A model generated the notes under the pieces. It was given only the letters and a program-made list of their open reading frames with translations. It had not been told where the DNA came from and did no database searches. Made by a program: the position numbers and the translations under genes. Source: Prochlorococcus sp. MIT 1314 (lineage in GTDB: Bacteria > Cyanobacteriota > Cyanobacteriia > PCC-6307 > Cyanobiaceae). From it: DNA of 64,000 nt. The DNA lies in contig NZ_CP139300.1 of NCBI RefSeq assembly GCF_034093315.1, positions 434,001 to 498,000 of the forward strand, written 5' to 3'. Shown in pieces: positions 1 through 9,860 of the stretch (position 1 is its first letter; the number at the start of each line of letters is the position of its first letter).

Positions 1-1
1 T

Positions 2-97
2 TATGTTGGAACATTTCTTATTGCATTTGCATTCTCCGCTCCTTTTTTCTTATTTCTAAGAGAGAGAAGAATTATTGAATTAGAAAAGATTAATTAA
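2..97 (+). CDS. C-terminal end of a membrane protein (cut by window edge)
   Basis: An open frame enters from the left edge and ends in TAA at 95-97. The 31 visible residues form one strongly hydrophobic segment followed by a charged tail (LRERRIIELEKIN), as at the end of the last transmembrane helix of a transporter. The family cannot be named from so little sequence. The stop codon overlaps the stop of the convergent MFS gene by 4 bases, an arrangement seen several times in this window, which supports a real gene end. Confidence 0.55.
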   Translation, partial: YVGTFLIAFAFSAPFFLFLRERRIIELEKIN

Positions 98-1323
98 AAT
101 ATTTTCTTAAATATAATTGCAAATACAATAAAGCAAAAACATGAGATAGAGAGCCAGATTATTGAAGCATAACCAAATAGATCTAATATTCTTCCCGAAA
201 TAAATGGTCCAAAAAAATAACCCATAGCAAAACATTGTGATAGTAGAGCAAGCGCAAACCCTTTTTTGTTTGAAGGAGCTATTCTGAAAACAACATCTGT
301 TGATGTTGGAAGAAATGAAGCAGTCCCAAAACTAACTAATATCAAGGAAAAAGAAATCAAATAAAAAGCTGGAATATTAAAATAACTAGAAATAAATAAT
401 AAAAATGAAGCAAAAGAGAAGTTTATCAAACTAAATTTCAATCCAAATAATCTTCCTTTCTTGGATATCCAATAGCCGACTGGCCATTGTAAAAACAATA
501 ATAAAATTAACTGAGTAGAAATTATAAGACTAGTAATTTCTGTACTTAATGCATTCCTATATACACCACCTATAACAAGATCCAAAGGTAAAGTTACTTG
601 AATCAAAGCTAAAGAAGTAGTTATCAATAAAATAGATAAAATTATTATTATGGAATTTTTATTCCATTTTAATTGACTCTGATTAATTGGATTTATTAAA
701 TTTTTTTGGAAATCTGCTAAGTTTCTTTTAATTGAAGAACTATTTTTCGATATTAAATATGAAATAACTAACATGCAAAATATATCATTAATAAAAACTG
801 ATTTGGAGTATATAAAATTCGTCATAAACCCTCCTAGGAATACCCCTAGAAATATTCCTAAAGCCTCCGAACTTCTTACAAGAGCATAAGCTTTTCGTGT
901 GTCGATCTTTTTGCAAAAAAAAGGCACTCCAAACTCGGCTGCAGGCCAATATATACCTGCAGCCGCACCAACAAATGATTGTCCGATTATGTAAAAAAAA
1001 GTATCTCTTGAAAAGATGAGGAATAAGCTAGCAGTAATACTTAGTATTGATGAAGCAATTAATGGAAATTGTATTTCCCCTGTTTTATTTAAATAATTAC
1101 CTGTAAAGAGTCTCGTTAAGGTACCTAATATTGCTGAAATGGTAAACCCCAAGCCAATATCTGTTGCCGATAAGCCGATGTTATTAAAAATGAGTGATGT
1201 TAAATAAATAACACCTCCTGCACCAAATGCAGCGTAAAATCTTATCTTGGTTATTAACCTCAAATGGTAAGGAAATTGAATCCACCAATTTTTGCTAATT
1301 TGAAAACTGTTGGGACTAATCAC
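94..1323 (-). CDS. Major facilitator superfamily transporter
   Basis: This 409-residue protein consists almost wholly of hydrophobic helices (about 12) with short charged loops, as in MFS permeases. The loop after the second helix (residues about 70-85, RLFTGNYLNKTGE) resembles the MFS signature between helices 2 and 3, and a related loop (GYWISKKGRLFG) recurs in the second half. The substrate cannot be told; it could be a drug or metabolite exporter. The start is GTG at 1323 and an in-frame stop lies just upstream, so there is little room for another start. It is divergent from the hydrolase gene with only two bases between the start codons. Confidence 0.85.
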   Translation of the reverse strand: MISPNSFQISKNWWIQFPYHLRLITKIRFYAAFGAGGVIYLTSLIFNNIGLSATDIGLGFTISAILGTLTRLFTGNYLNKTGEIQFPLIASSILSITASLFLIFSRDTFFYIIGQSFVGAAAGIYWPAAEFGVPFFCKKIDTRKAYALVRSSEALGIFLGVFLGGFMTNFIYSKSVFINDIFCMLVISYLISKNSSSIKRNLADFQKNLINPINQSQLKWNKNSIIIILSILLITTSLALIQVTLPLDLVIGGVYRNALSTEITSLIISTQLILLLFLQWPVGYWISKKGRLFGLKFSLINFSFASFLLFISSYFNIPAFYLISFSLILVSFGTASFLPTSTDVVFRIAPSNKKGFALALLSQCFAMGYFFGPFISGRILDLFGYASIIWLSISCFCFIVFAIIFKKIF

Positions 1324-1325
1324 TA

Positions 1326-2876
1326 GTGAAATCCATTTTTATAATTTTTTTTAGTTTTTGTAGTTTATTTTTTAATAATGGTTTAAAGGCCGCTGAAAAG
1401 ATAAATATTAAGTTTGAAGAGATGGAAATCCCACTCACTATAAAACAATTATCAAAATTAGAAAAATATAAGGATGATTCTACAGAATTAATTGATTGGT
1501 TAAAAAATAATGGATTAACAAAAGTTTTTGAATTATCAAAATTTTTGGAATTTCCTGTTTTCAAGGAAAAAGGATTAAATAGAGAATTATTAAGAAGTTG
1601 GATAGGGCGTAAAATTTTAACAGAATTAAGCAAAACGATTACAGTTCCAAATGACAATAATGGAGTAGAAATTTATAACACTATAGAAAATTTATTAGAT
1701 GAAAAAGAAGAAATTTCAACTTTAGAAATTATAAAGGCATTACCATCAGAAGAAATTACTTTAGATATTGATAATTTAATTTTAATAATTTCATCTTGGA
1801 AAAATGAAATAGCCATGCAACAAGATCTTATAAACAAATTAAATAATCTTGAAATAACAAACCAAGAGGTATTTAAAAATACTGGAAAAAAATTAAATCC
1901 AAATCTTATAAAGATAAGTAAAAAAGTTTATGCTCCTCACCGAGTAAAAGCTTTTGAAATTGAATTATGGAAAAGTAATAAAACAAACGATGACACAGAA
2001 CTAATCATTTTTATGCCAGGACTAGGAGGCGAAATTAATAATTTTAAGTGGATAGGAAACGAATTAGCTAAAAGGGGTTGGCCAGTAGTCTTTATAGACC
2101 ATAGAGGAAGTAATTTAAAAGCATTTACAGAAGTACTTGAGGGTGGCAAGTCAATTCCAGGAAGTGCAGACTTTTTCTTATATAGAATTAAAGACTTAGA
2201 AGCTGTAATAAAAGCACATGGGAATGGAGAATTTGGCTTGCCTAATGATTCTTATATCTTAATGGGGCATTCACTTGGTGCTTTAATAGCACTTTTATAT
2301 GAAAGCAATAAACTAACTGATCAACTTCAGGAAAACTGTGATTCAGCATTAAAAGACTTTGCGGTAACAAATTTATCTAAATTACTTCAATGTCAATTAG
2401 TCGAAATACCATTCCCCGGCAAAAATAAGACTAATAAGGCAAGTGCGATAATAGGTTTTAATTCGTTTGGTAGTTTATTATGGCCAAAAGAAAAAAGTTC
2501 AGGCATTGAAATACCAACTCTTTTAATAGGTGGAACATATGATCTTATTACACCCTTAATGAATGAACAATTTAGAGTCTTTTCTGCTTTAAATAATCCA
2601 TCAAATAGATTTCTAATTATTGAAGGTGCAAGTCATTTCTCTCCAATAAGAATTAATAATAGTTATGAAGAAAATAATAACGTCTTCAAAATAAGTGAAT
2701 CTTTCATTGGTTCAGATCCAATTTTAGTACAGGCTTTATCTGCCAAATTTATAGTTAAATTTTTAGAAAATATTAAGGACAAAGAGCTACCAATTGTAAT
2801 TAAAAACCAAAGAAATTTGGGACTTGATTTCCATCTTTTAGATCTTGAAACTATAAAAGAAGTTCTGAAAAATTAG
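1326..2876 (+). CDS. Secreted alpha/beta hydrolase with DUF1400-like N-terminal domain
   Basis: The 516-residue protein starts with a signal peptide (residues about 1-22, ending GLKA-AE). Residues about 25-150 resemble the cyanobacterial DUF1400 domain, and the rest is an alpha/beta hydrolase fold. The catalytic triad is visible: nucleophile Ser316 in GHSLGA, Asp406 in GGTYDLITP and His437 in EGASHFSP. FMPGLGG at about residue 230 fits the oxyanion-hole region. It probably acts on an ester in the periplasm; the substrate is unknown. The GTG start at 1326 is forced, because an in-frame stop lies at 1317-1319 and the signal peptide begins at once. The stop overlaps the convergent permease gene by 4 bases. 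Confidence 0.85.
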   Translation: MKSIFIIFFSFCSLFFNNGLKAAEKINIKFEEMEIPLTIKQLSKLEKYKDDSTELIDWLKNNGLTKVFELSKFLEFPVFKEKGLNRELLRSWIGRKILTELSKTITVPNDNNGVEIYNTIENLLDEKEEISTLEIIKALPSEEITLDIDNLILIISSWKNEIAMQQDLINKLNNLEITNQEVFKNTGKKLNPNLIKISKKVYAPHRVKAFEIELWKSNKTNDDTELIIFMPGLGGEINNFKWIGNELAKRGWPVVFIDHRGSNLKAFTEVLEGGKSIPGSADFFLYRIKDLEAVIKAHGNGEFGLPNDSYILMGHSLGALIALLYESNKLTDQLQENCDSALKDFAVTNLSKLLQCQLVEIPFPGKNKTNKASAIIGFNSFGSLLWPKEKSSGIEIPTLLIGGTYDLITPLMNEQFRVFSALNNPSNRFLIIEGASHFSPIRINNSYEENNNVFKISESFIGSDPILVQALSAKFIVKFLENIKDKELPIVIKNQRNLGLDFHLLDLETIKEVLKN

Positions 2877-3895
2877 TACTCTATTCTTGGATCTAAATAC
2901 GCAATTAGAATATCAACAAAGAGATTTAAAGAAACAATGAGCATAGAGGTAAAAATTACAATACCTTGAACAAGGGTATAGTCTCTCTGAGAAATTGCTT
3001 CATGTAATCTTAAAGCAATACCTGGCCATGAAAAAGTTACTTCAAACAATAGAGCACCTCCTGCTAATGACGCCATAGTCAAACCAGAAATAGTGACAAT
3101 TGGCAATAGAGCATTAGGCAATGCATGGTTTAAAAAGATTTTTTTCCTCGATATCCCTCTACATATAGCAGCATTTACATAATCACTTTTTAATGTCTTA
3201 TCCAAATTTGCTCTTAATGAGCGGCTGAAAATACCACTTAAAAGAAAGCCAAGTGTAATGGAAGGAAGTGCGAGATGATAAAGGCAATCTCTCAAAGCAA
3301 TAATATTATTTGAAAGAATACTATCTAAAACAAGAAAACCTGTAATTTGAGGTTGTTGCTGAAATATTGGAAATCTACCACCAATTGGGGAAATATTAAA
3401 AAATACAGAAAACAATAATTGCGCTAACATTGCTCCCCAAAAAGGAGGTATGGCATATGTGGCAATTCCTAAAATTCTCACAATATAATCAGTCTTTTTA
3501 CCTTTATTTCTCAAGCCAATTAATCCCATTATGAAGCCTATTAGTGTGGCACTTAATATTGAAAAGAAACCAAGCTCAAGACTTGCGGGCAACGACTTAA
3601 GAATAATATTTAGAACTGGCTCCTGCGTACTAAGAGATTGGCCAAAATCTAAGTGCAATATATTTTTAATATAGGAAAAATATTGATTTATTAAAGGTTC
3701 ATTTAGCCCCAGTTTATTTCTTAGAAATTCCCTTGAAACCTCATCAGCACCAGATCCAAGAATTGCATCGACAGGATCACCAGGAGCAGCTCTCAATAAA
3801 ATAAAAACTAATGAAGAAATTATCCATAACATTATTGGTATTAATGAAATTTTTAATAAGGAATAATTTAGTAATTTATTTAAATTTCTACTCAT
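2873..3895 (-). CDS. ABC importer permease, DppB/OppB type
   Basis: This inner-membrane permease has about six helices. It carries the features of the peptide/nickel permease B family: an N-terminal helix followed by LLRAAPGDPVDAILG, and the cytoplasmic EAA-like loop around AAICRGISRKKIFLNHALPN that docks on the ATPase. Length (about 340) is normal. I place the start at the ATG at 3895, giving MSRNLN; the frame can be extended one codon to a TTG at 3898. The start overlaps the end of the upstream substrate-binding gene in ATGAGTAG, so the two are probably translationally coupled. The second permease and the ATPases are not next to it. Confidence 0.9.
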   Translation of the reverse strand: MSRNLNKLLNYSLLKISLIPIMLWIISSLVFILLRAAPGDPVDAILGSGADEVSREFLRNKLGLNEPLINQYFSYIKNILHLDFGQSLSTQEPVLNIILKSLPASLELGFFSILSATLIGFIMGLIGLRNKGKKTDYIVRILGIATYAIPPFWGAMLAQLLFSVFFNISPIGGRFPIFQQQPQITGFLVLDSILSNNIIALRDCLYHLALPSITLGFLLSGIFSRSLRANLDKTLKSDYVNAAICRGISRKKIFLNHALPNALLPIVTISGLTMASLAGGALLFEVTFSWPGIALRLHEAISQRDYTLVQGIVIFTSMLIVSLNLFVDILIAYLDPRIEY

Positions 3896-5459
3896 CAATT
3901 AACTTAAGATCGCTCAATGAAATTATTCCTGCACCATTAAAAATAGGTTCTGATATTTTATTTTGAGACCATGCACTTTGAGAGGATATCCAAATAGGAA
4001 TATAAGGTATTGAATTTGCGGCTATTTTTTCAATTTCAATAAGTTTTTCTAATCTTTTATTTCCACTTATTTGTTCACTCTCAAGAAATAAACTTTCCAC
4101 TTTGTTAGATCCCCAAAAACTACCGCTGTAAACTGACTCTCCTTTTTTGCATCTTCCATCAACTATTTCATTACAACTTAAAAGTGGGGTAAGATAGGCT
4201 TCTGGATCTGAATAAGCTCCAGTCCAATCGAGAATAACCGCTGTATAAATTCCTAAACTTAGATTCTTATAAACTGTTGTAGATTCAACCCCATTGAGTT
4301 CAATATCAATACAATCATTCAAGGATTTTTTTATTTCTCCCTGCCATGTCAAGGCAATAAGTTTATCAGCCGGTACATTTGACCTATAAGTAAGAGGAAT
4401 TTTCAGTATGTTTCCATTACAATAATTTTCTTTTTGAAATAACCTTCTCGCTTCTAAATAATCATATTTAGGCCAAAGTCCTTTATTATCTTTTTTAAAA
4501 ATCGGAGGAATAATTGATCTAGATGGCTTCCTTAACCCATAACTTACTTTTTCACTAATTAATTTTCTATTAAGACTTTTTGCCAAAGCAAGTCTTAAAT
4601 TTAAATTACTTAAGGGATAAGAACTGGTTTTAAGGCTTATAAAACTTAATTCAGTGAAAGGACTATTACCTTCTTTAAACTTTTTATTTTTACTTAAATT
4701 ACTTAGACTGTTTCTCTGACTATCATCAACTGAATTTGATAAGAGTACGTCAATTTGTTTATTTTTTAAAGCCCCAAAAAGAGAAGATGAGTTTGAATAT
4801 CCTACAAAATTAATACCCTTATTTAAGGGCTTTTCACCCCAATAATTTAAATTTGGATCAATTGATTGAACTTCATTAGAAAAACTGGTCAGCACATACT
4901 TGCCAGTACCTACGAATTTTTCATTTAGAAACTTATCAGAATATTCTTTGTAAAATGTAGGAGATATTGGAGTTAAATTTACTGATGTAAGTAAACCATT
5001 TAAAGAACTTGATGGTTTATTTAAATTTATTATGACTGAATATTCACTTGGCGTTTCTATTGACTTAATCTTATTTCCTAAAATATAATTCATTGTTCCA
5101 ATTCTTTTGAATCTATCAAAAGTAAACTTTATTGCATTTGAGTTAAATGAAGTTCCATCGTGAAAAAAAACATTTTTTCTTAAATTGATAATTATTTGAA
5201 GTCTATCCTTTGAAATAATTGGCATCTCCGAAGCCAATTCAGGTATTAATTCTCCATCAGAATTTAATTCATATAATTTATCTCCCAGAGAACTAATTAA
5301 TTGAATTGATTTAAGAGTATTAGCTCTAGCTGGATCTAAAGATTCAATCTTGCCAGAGCTTGCTACTATGATTTTTTCAGATATTCTTTTTGAACCACAA
5401 GAATTCTGTAAAAAAGAAATTAAAATAAAAAATACTGATAATATAACTTTTCTTTTCAT
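3888..5459 (-). CDS. ABC importer substrate-binding lipoprotein, family 5 (peptide/nickel type)
   Basis: This 523-residue extracytoplasmic solute-binding protein belongs to the DppA/OppA class. It has an N-terminal hydrophobic segment and a Cys at about residue 21 (FLQNSCGS), which suggests a lipoprotein although the lipobox is a poor match. Family-typical stretches include SLDPARANTLKS near the start, LRKNVFFHDGTSFNS at about residue 95, and NLRLALAKSLNRK in the middle. The ligand could be a peptide, or another small molecule as in many cyanobacteria. It overlaps the DppB-like permease, so the two form one transcription unit. Confidence 0.9.
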   Translation of the reverse strand: MKRKVILSVFFILISFLQNSCGSKRISEKIIVASSGKIESLDPARANTLKSIQLISSLGDKLYELNSDGELIPELASEMPIISKDRLQIIINLRKNVFFHDGTSFNSNAIKFTFDRFKRIGTMNYILGNKIKSIETPSEYSVIINLNKPSSSLNGLLTSVNLTPISPTFYKEYSDKFLNEKFVGTGKYVLTSFSNEVQSIDPNLNYWGEKPLNKGINFVGYSNSSSLFGALKNKQIDVLLSNSVDDSQRNSLSNLSKNKKFKEGNSPFTELSFISLKTSSYPLSNLNLRLALAKSLNRKLISEKVSYGLRKPSRSIIPPIFKKDNKGLWPKYDYLEARRLFQKENYCNGNILKIPLTYRSNVPADKLIALTWQGEIKKSLNDCIDIELNGVESTTVYKNLSLGIYTAVILDWTGAYSDPEAYLTPLLSCNEIVDGRCKKGESVYSGSFWGSNKVESLFLESEQISGNKRLEKLIEIEKIAANSIPYIPIWISSQSAWSQNKISEPIFNGAGIISLSDLKLIDE

Positions 5460-5476
5460 ATTTCTTTAATAATAAA

Positions 5477-5749
5477 TTATTTTGATGATTGATTTGAGCA
5501 AAAAATTTGTAAGGTTATTTGACTTATTTCTAAGGCAAATGTTTTTTTTGAATCACAAGCAAAAGGCCACTCTCTCACCCAACAAATTTTCTTTCCTATA
5601 TTTAAACCAATTAATTGAAAAGTCTTATTGCTATTTTTAATTTTTACACAAGCGCCTTTATAAAGGTCTTCAGAACAAATTAAATTATTTTTTTCATTTT
5701 TATTGTCTAATTGTTTTGAATCAATCATTAAGGTGCTAAAAACAAACAC
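5477..5749 (-). CDS. Small conserved-looking protein of unknown function
   Basis: The frame encodes up to 90 residues from a GTG at 5749, or 83 from an ATG at 5728 (MIDSKQLDN). Codon use looks like that of the neighbours, and it fills the gap between hom and the substrate-binding gene on the same strand, so I take it as real. It contains four Cys residues and a compact motif (KICWVREWPFAC) that looks conserved rather than random. There is no signal peptide if the ATG is used and no recognisable domain. The function is unknown. It could be co-transcribed downstream of hom. Confidence 0.65.
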   Translation of the reverse strand: MFVFSTLMIDSKQLDNKNEKNNLICSEDLYKGACVKIKNSNKTFQLIGLNIGKKICWVREWPFACDSKKTFALEISQITLQIFCSNQSSK

Positions 5750-5798
5750 TTACTTTCTTCGGTTTAACAAGCTATAGAGAAATTTGCAAACTATTTTT

Positions 5799-7100
5799 TT
5801 AAATACAACTTAATTGACTTGCAATAATTTTGACTTCATTAAGAGAATTTATTTCATCTTTCGATTTCTCAAAATTTCCATTATTCACCTCATGAGTTAT
5901 AACAACAATTTCAGCTTTATCCTCACTTGCATCTAGTTGAACAATTGATTCGATTGATACATTATTATTACCAAAAATATCTCCAATCTTTCCTATTACG
6001 CCTGGACTATCGAGACAAATGATTCTAAGGTAATTTTTTTTATTTATTTCAGAAGATCCTATGATATGGCAGTTTCTCCAGAAATCAAAAGATAATAATG
6101 GATCTATTGAATTATTATTTTTTACTGAAGCAGCATGTAGATTTAATATATCTGATACCACTGATGCAGCGGTTGGACCACTTCCAGCACCTGGACCATA
6201 CAACATTATCTCTCCAAGAGGATCAGCCTCTATCAATAAGGCATTGTTAACTCCCAAAACTGTTGCTAAGGGATGAGATTTTGGAATTAACGAAGGTCCC
6301 ACCCAAATATTCAAAGCAAGTGAATTGTTACTATTAATTTGTCGCCTTTCGGAGAGTGCCAAAAGTTTTATTTCAAATCCTAATTTATTGGCATATTCGA
6401 TATCTTTGAGGTTAATTTTACTAATACCCTCTGCGTGTATCTCATCTCTTTTAATTTTCCCTCCAAATGCGAGTTCACTAAGAATTGAAATCTTATCAGC
6501 GGTATCATGTCCCTCAACATCTGCCGTTGGATCGAATTCTGCATAACCAAGGCTTTGAGCCAATTTTAATGTCTCTTCATAATCAGCTTTTTCGTTCGTC
6601 ATCTTTGAAAGAATAAAATTTGTTGTACCATTTATTATTCCTACCATTCTTCTTATGGTGTTGCTTTTTAAGGATCTTTTTAAGGGTTCAATTATAGGAA
6701 TCCCTCCGCAAACTGCCGCCTCTGACAAGATATAAACTCCTTCTTTACTAGCAGTTTCATATATTTCTTCTCCATATCTTGCAATAACTGCTTTATTAGC
6801 TGTAACGACAGATTTACCTGATTTTAATGATTTCAGAATGATATCTCTAGCTAAATCAATCCCACCCATTACTTCTACAATTACATCTATAGAAGCATCA
6901 TTAATTAATTCAAATGGATCATCAGTTAATAAATTATTTTCTAGCTCTATGCTTCTTTTTTTATTAAGGTCTTTAACTGCTATTTTTGCAATTTCTATCT
7001 CTTTTAAAATTGGATGAGAATCAACCTCAGAACTTAATATTTTAAAAATCCCTGAACCAACAGTTCCAAAACCAACAATACCAATTTTGCATTTTCTCAT
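5799..7100 (-). CDS. hom: Homoserine dehydrogenase
   Basis: The enzyme reduces aspartate semialdehyde to homoserine on the way to threonine and methionine. The 433-residue length is that of the single-function enzyme with a regulatory tail. The N-terminal Rossmann motif GIVGFGTVGSG (residues about 7-17) binds NAD(P). The central catalytic part contains ANKAVIARYGEE, GTTNFILSKM and AEFDPTADVEGHDTADK. Residues about 360-433 form an ACT domain (CLDSPGVIGKIGDIF), which usually mediates threonine feedback inhibition. It follows sufE by 39 bases on the same strand. Confidence 0.97.
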   Translation of the reverse strand: MRKCKIGIVGFGTVGSGIFKILSSEVDSHPILKEIEIAKIAVKDLNKKRSIELENNLLTDDPFELINDASIDVIVEVMGGIDLARDIILKSLKSGKSVVTANKAVIARYGEEIYETASKEGVYILSEAAVCGGIPIIEPLKRSLKSNTIRRMVGIINGTTNFILSKMTNEKADYEETLKLAQSLGYAEFDPTADVEGHDTADKISILSELAFGGKIKRDEIHAEGISKINLKDIEYANKLGFEIKLLALSERRQINSNNSLALNIWVGPSLIPKSHPLATVLGVNNALLIEADPLGEIMLYGPGAGSGPTAASVVSDILNLHAASVKNNNSIDPLLSFDFWRNCHIIGSSEINKKNYLRIICLDSPGVIGKIGDIFGNNNVSIESIVQLDASEDKAEIVVITHEVNNGNFEKSKDEINSLNEVKIIASQLSCI

Positions 7101-7139
7101 TTTTTATTTCTTTATTACTTAGAATTTAATTTTATATTA

Positions 7140-7565
7140 TTAGACCTCCAAAAATTCATTTGCTTGAGATTGCATTTTTAAAAGTATGTTTAAAAAACCA
7201 TTTGAACGTGAAGGAGTTAAACTTGCTTTCAAACCAGTATCTTCTATAAATTTCTTATTTATTTTAACAACTTCATTTGGTGTTAATTCATTTAATCCAC
7301 TTATTAGAAATGCCAATAAACCCTTTGTTATTAGAGCATCAGAATATCCTTCCCAAAATAATTTACCGCCTTTAATTTTTGCCTTGACAAAAACTTCTGA
7401 AACGCATCCCTTAACTTTATTTTCTTCAATAAGAATTTCACTATCTGGTTCTTTTAATTTCTTGCCTAACCACAAAATATACTCATACTTTCTTTTTGGA
7501 TCTTCTGATTTCTTTAACTTCTCCACTAATTTAGATAAGTTATTGTATTTTTCTTGATTTTCCAT
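7140..7565 (-). CDS. sufE: SufE-like cysteine-desulfurase partner
   Basis: SufE accepts sulfane sulfur from the desulfurase SufS and passes it to Fe-S cluster assembly. The 141-residue length is normal. The acceptor cysteine is Cys54 in KVKGCVSEV, preceded by a LGKKLKEPDSEI stretch and followed by the family pattern GKLFWEGYSDALITKG. The gene sits between the 5-formyl-THF cyclo-ligase and hom, with about 39 bases on either side. The other suf genes are not in the window. Confidence 0.92.
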   Translation of the reverse strand: MENQEKYNNLSKLVEKLKKSEDPKRKYEYILWLGKKLKEPDSEILIEENKVKGCVSEVFVKAKIKGGKLFWEGYSDALITKGLLAFLISGLNELTPNEVVKINKKFIEDTGLKASLTPSRSNGFLNILLKMQSQANEFLEV

Positions 7566-7604
7566 ATTTTAAAAACTATTAATAAATCACGTTTAGGTTA
7601 CCTA

Positions 7605-8162
7605 TTATACAAATATTTCTTTCTCTGTTATAAAACCTGATAAGGGGATATCCCACTCAGCTCTCGGTAATGGATTCGGACTTACACAATTAGAGGTTAA
7701 AACTCCAATGCATGGAATACTACTCCAATTTTTATCTCTTCTTAATTTATCAAAATAACCTCCTCCATAACCAAGTCTTATTAAATTTTTATCCACAGAA
7801 AGGCATGGGACAAATATCATACTTATCTGATTATGACTTAATGAAAAAGAATTATTTGGACTTAGTATCCCCTCAGAGTCTTTTGTAAGTGGTTTTTCAT
7901 CCCACGGATAAAATAACAACTCTTTTTTATCATTACATCTTGGCAAAGCCAAAGAATTCTGTTCCTTAAGACTTCTTATATCTACTTCATTTTTTAAAGG
8001 CCAATATATTGCTATATAAACAATATTTTTATATTCCTTAAGAAATGAATCTACATATAATTTTACATTCTTTTCTACATTTTCCATTTGATTAAGGGAG
8101 ATCTCATCTCTAAGTTTTCTAAACGTATCTCTCTCAAATTTCTTTTTTTCAAATATATTCAT
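7605..8162 (-). CDS. 5-formyltetrahydrofolate cyclo-ligase family protein
   Basis: Enzymes of this family convert 5-formyl-THF to 5,10-methenyl-THF with ATP. The 185-residue protein has the N-terminal KKKFERDTFRKLRDEIS region that carries the nucleotide-binding basic residues. It also has the C-terminal signature RLGYGGGYFDKLRRD (residues about 127-142), and FVPCLSVDKN just before it. The gene follows ruvC with a 9-base gap and is likely in the chlI-ruvC unit. Folate repair beside a recombination gene is probably only genomic packing. Confidence 0.93.
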   Translation of the reverse strand: MNIFEKKKFERDTFRKLRDEISLNQMENVEKNVKLYVDSFLKEYKNIVYIAIYWPLKNEVDIRSLKEQNSLALPRCNDKKELLFYPWDEKPLTKDSEGILSPNNSFSLSHNQISMIFVPCLSVDKNLIRLGYGGGYFDKLRRDKNWSSIPCIGVLTSNCVSPNPLPRAEWDIPLSGFITEKEIFV

Positions 8163-8171
8163 ACTTAATGT

Positions 8172-8645
8172 TCAATTGAAACCTTCTTCATTTAGTTTTG
8201 TAAGTGCTATAGCCAATGCATCTGCTGAATCATCAGGTTTTGGAGGTTTATTAAGTTCTAGGCTATACATAACAGCATCAAGAACTTCTTTCTTAGATGC
8301 TTTTCCAGATCCTGCTATGGTTAACTTTATCTGCGCAGGTGAATATTCACTTACATGAATTTTTTTAGATGCCAACACCATCATAATCACGCCTCTAGCC
8401 TGCACCACACTAATAGTAGTACTTGATCTATAAAAGAAGAATTTCTCAACCGCTGCTAGATTTGGATTCCAATGATTTATTAACTCATTAAGATCTTTAA
8501 ATATCTCATAAAGTCTATCTTCTTCTTTTTTATCTTTACCTGTCTCAATAACGCCACAATCTAACAACCTTTTTTTTTCTTTTTCTATTTCAATAATCCC
8601 ATATCCAACTCGAGCTAATCCAGGGTCAATCCCAATTATTCTCAC
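8172..8645 (-). CDS. ruvC: Holliday junction resolvase RuvC
   Basis: RuvC is the endonuclease that cuts Holliday junctions bound by RuvAB. At 157 residues the length is typical. The acidic active site is visible: Asp7 in [12 protein letters not shown], the Glu in [13 protein letters not shown] (about residue 68), and the C-terminal pair in [13 protein letters not shown]. The start is GTG at 8645, directly giving MRIIGIDPG, with 5 bases to the end of chlI upstream. No ruvA or ruvB is present in the window. Confidence 0.96.
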   Translation of the reverse strand: MRIIGIDPGLARVGYGIIEIEKEKKRLLDCGVIETGKDKKEEDRLYEIFKDLNELINHWNPNLAAVEKFFFYRSSTTISVVQARGVIMMVLASKKIHVSEYSPAQIKLTIAGSGKASKKEVLDAVMYSLELNKPPKPDDSADALAIALTKLNEEGFN

Positions 8646-8650
8646 TGTAA

Positions 8651-9739
8651 TTAAGCTTCTGCAGATAATTGAAATTTTGAAAGATTATCTTTTTCATCTA
8701 AATCAAATACTTTACAAAAAGCTTGAATCACTCTTTCACCTGAATCAACTTGTTCTAGAGGATCTTTCCTTAGTCTATGTCTTAAAGAACAAGAAATAAC
8801 CCTTGCTATGTCATCTTCTTGTACTTCAGTTCTGCCCTCGAAGGCTGCAATTGCCCTTGCCGATCTGTTTGTAACAATATCTCCACGTAAACCATCAACA
8901 TCAAGCTCTCCACAAATTGCAGAAATATTCAACCTGAGGTCATCGTCCATTTGAACAGAATTTAATATTTCTTGAGCTTTAATAACCTTTTGTTGAAGTT
9001 CATCCTGCTGTTTCTCTACACTCAATGAAAACTCATCAGGATTATCATCAAAAGAAGTTCTTTGATCTACTACTTGAACTCTTAATTCAGCATCTCTAAC
9101 TGTCTTGACCTCAACACTCATTCCAAACCTGTCAAGTAGCTGAGGCCTTAATTCACCTTCTTCTGGATTGCCAGAACCAATAAGTACAAACCTCGCAGGA
9201 TGTCGAACAGAGACTCCCTCCCTTTCAACAGTATTCCATCCTGAAGCTGCCGAATCTAAAAGTACATCAACTAAATGATCATCAAGCAAATTCACTTCAT
9301 CAACATAAAGCAAGCCCCTATTAGCTTTAGCCAATAACCCAGGTTCAAATGCCTTAACACCTTCACTCAAAGCCTTCTCTATATCAATGGTTCCACAAAG
9401 CCTATCTTCAGTAGCCCCTAAAGGTAAATCAACCATAGGTACTTGTTTTTGAATACTCTCTAGATTTTCTCCTTGAACAATTTTTTCCAAAACTTCTTTA
9501 CTCTGCAAATCAGGATCGATTAAAGAACTATTATATGGATCGTCCTTAACTACGTCTATTTCCGGCAATAAATCTGCTAAAGCTCTAATTGTAGTAGATT
9601 TTCCGGTGCCTCTATCACCCATTATCATCACTCCTCCTATTCTTGGATCAATAACATTTAACAAGAGTGCTAATTTCATTTCTTCCTGACCAATTACAGC
9701 TGTAAAAGGAAAAACTCTTCTTTTCTTTGTTGGAGTCAC
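8651..9739 (-). CDS. chlI: Magnesium-chelatase ATPase subunit I
   Basis: ChlI is the AAA+ motor that, with ChlD and ChlH, inserts Mg into protoporphyrin IX, the first committed step to chlorophyll. The 362-residue protein has Walker [10 protein letters not shown] (residues about 41-49), Walker [11 protein letters not shown] (about 143-152) and sensor and arginine-finger stretches ([19 protein letters not shown]), all as in the family. The start is GTG at 9739; an in-frame stop a few codons upstream excludes a longer product. The ChlI family usually has a Cys-rich redox control region, and only isolated Cys residues are seen here. Confidence 0.97.
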   Translation of the reverse strand: MTPTKKRRVFPFTAVIGQEEMKLALLLNVIDPRIGGVMIMGDRGTGKSTTIRALADLLPEIDVVKDDPYNSSLIDPDLQSKEVLEKIVQGENLESIQKQVPMVDLPLGATEDRLCGTIDIEKALSEGVKAFEPGLLAKANRGLLYVDEVNLLDDHLVDVLLDSAASGWNTVEREGVSVRHPARFVLIGSGNPEEGELRPQLLDRFGMSVEVKTVRDAELRVQVVDQRTSFDDNPDEFSLSVEKQQDELQQKVIKAQEILNSVQMDDDLRLNISAICGELDVDGLRGDIVTNRSARAIAAFEGRTEVQEDDIARVISCSLRHRLRKDPLEQVDSGERVIQAFCKVFDLDEKDNLSKFQLSAEA

Positions 9740-9860
9740 AGTTTTAGTTTTCTTTAATATTCAAATAATCAATAGATGCTACTTCAGAAAATGTTTTTAG
9801 TAAATATCCCCATTAAATTAAAACTACAGAGAAATAAAATCTAATTTATTTTTTACGTTC

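Noticed and set aside
7186-7557. A 123-codon plus-strand ORF opposite sufE
   Set aside because: It lies wholly antisense to a clear SufE coding sequence, and its product (Phe/Ser/Asn-rich) looks like reverse-strand shadow.
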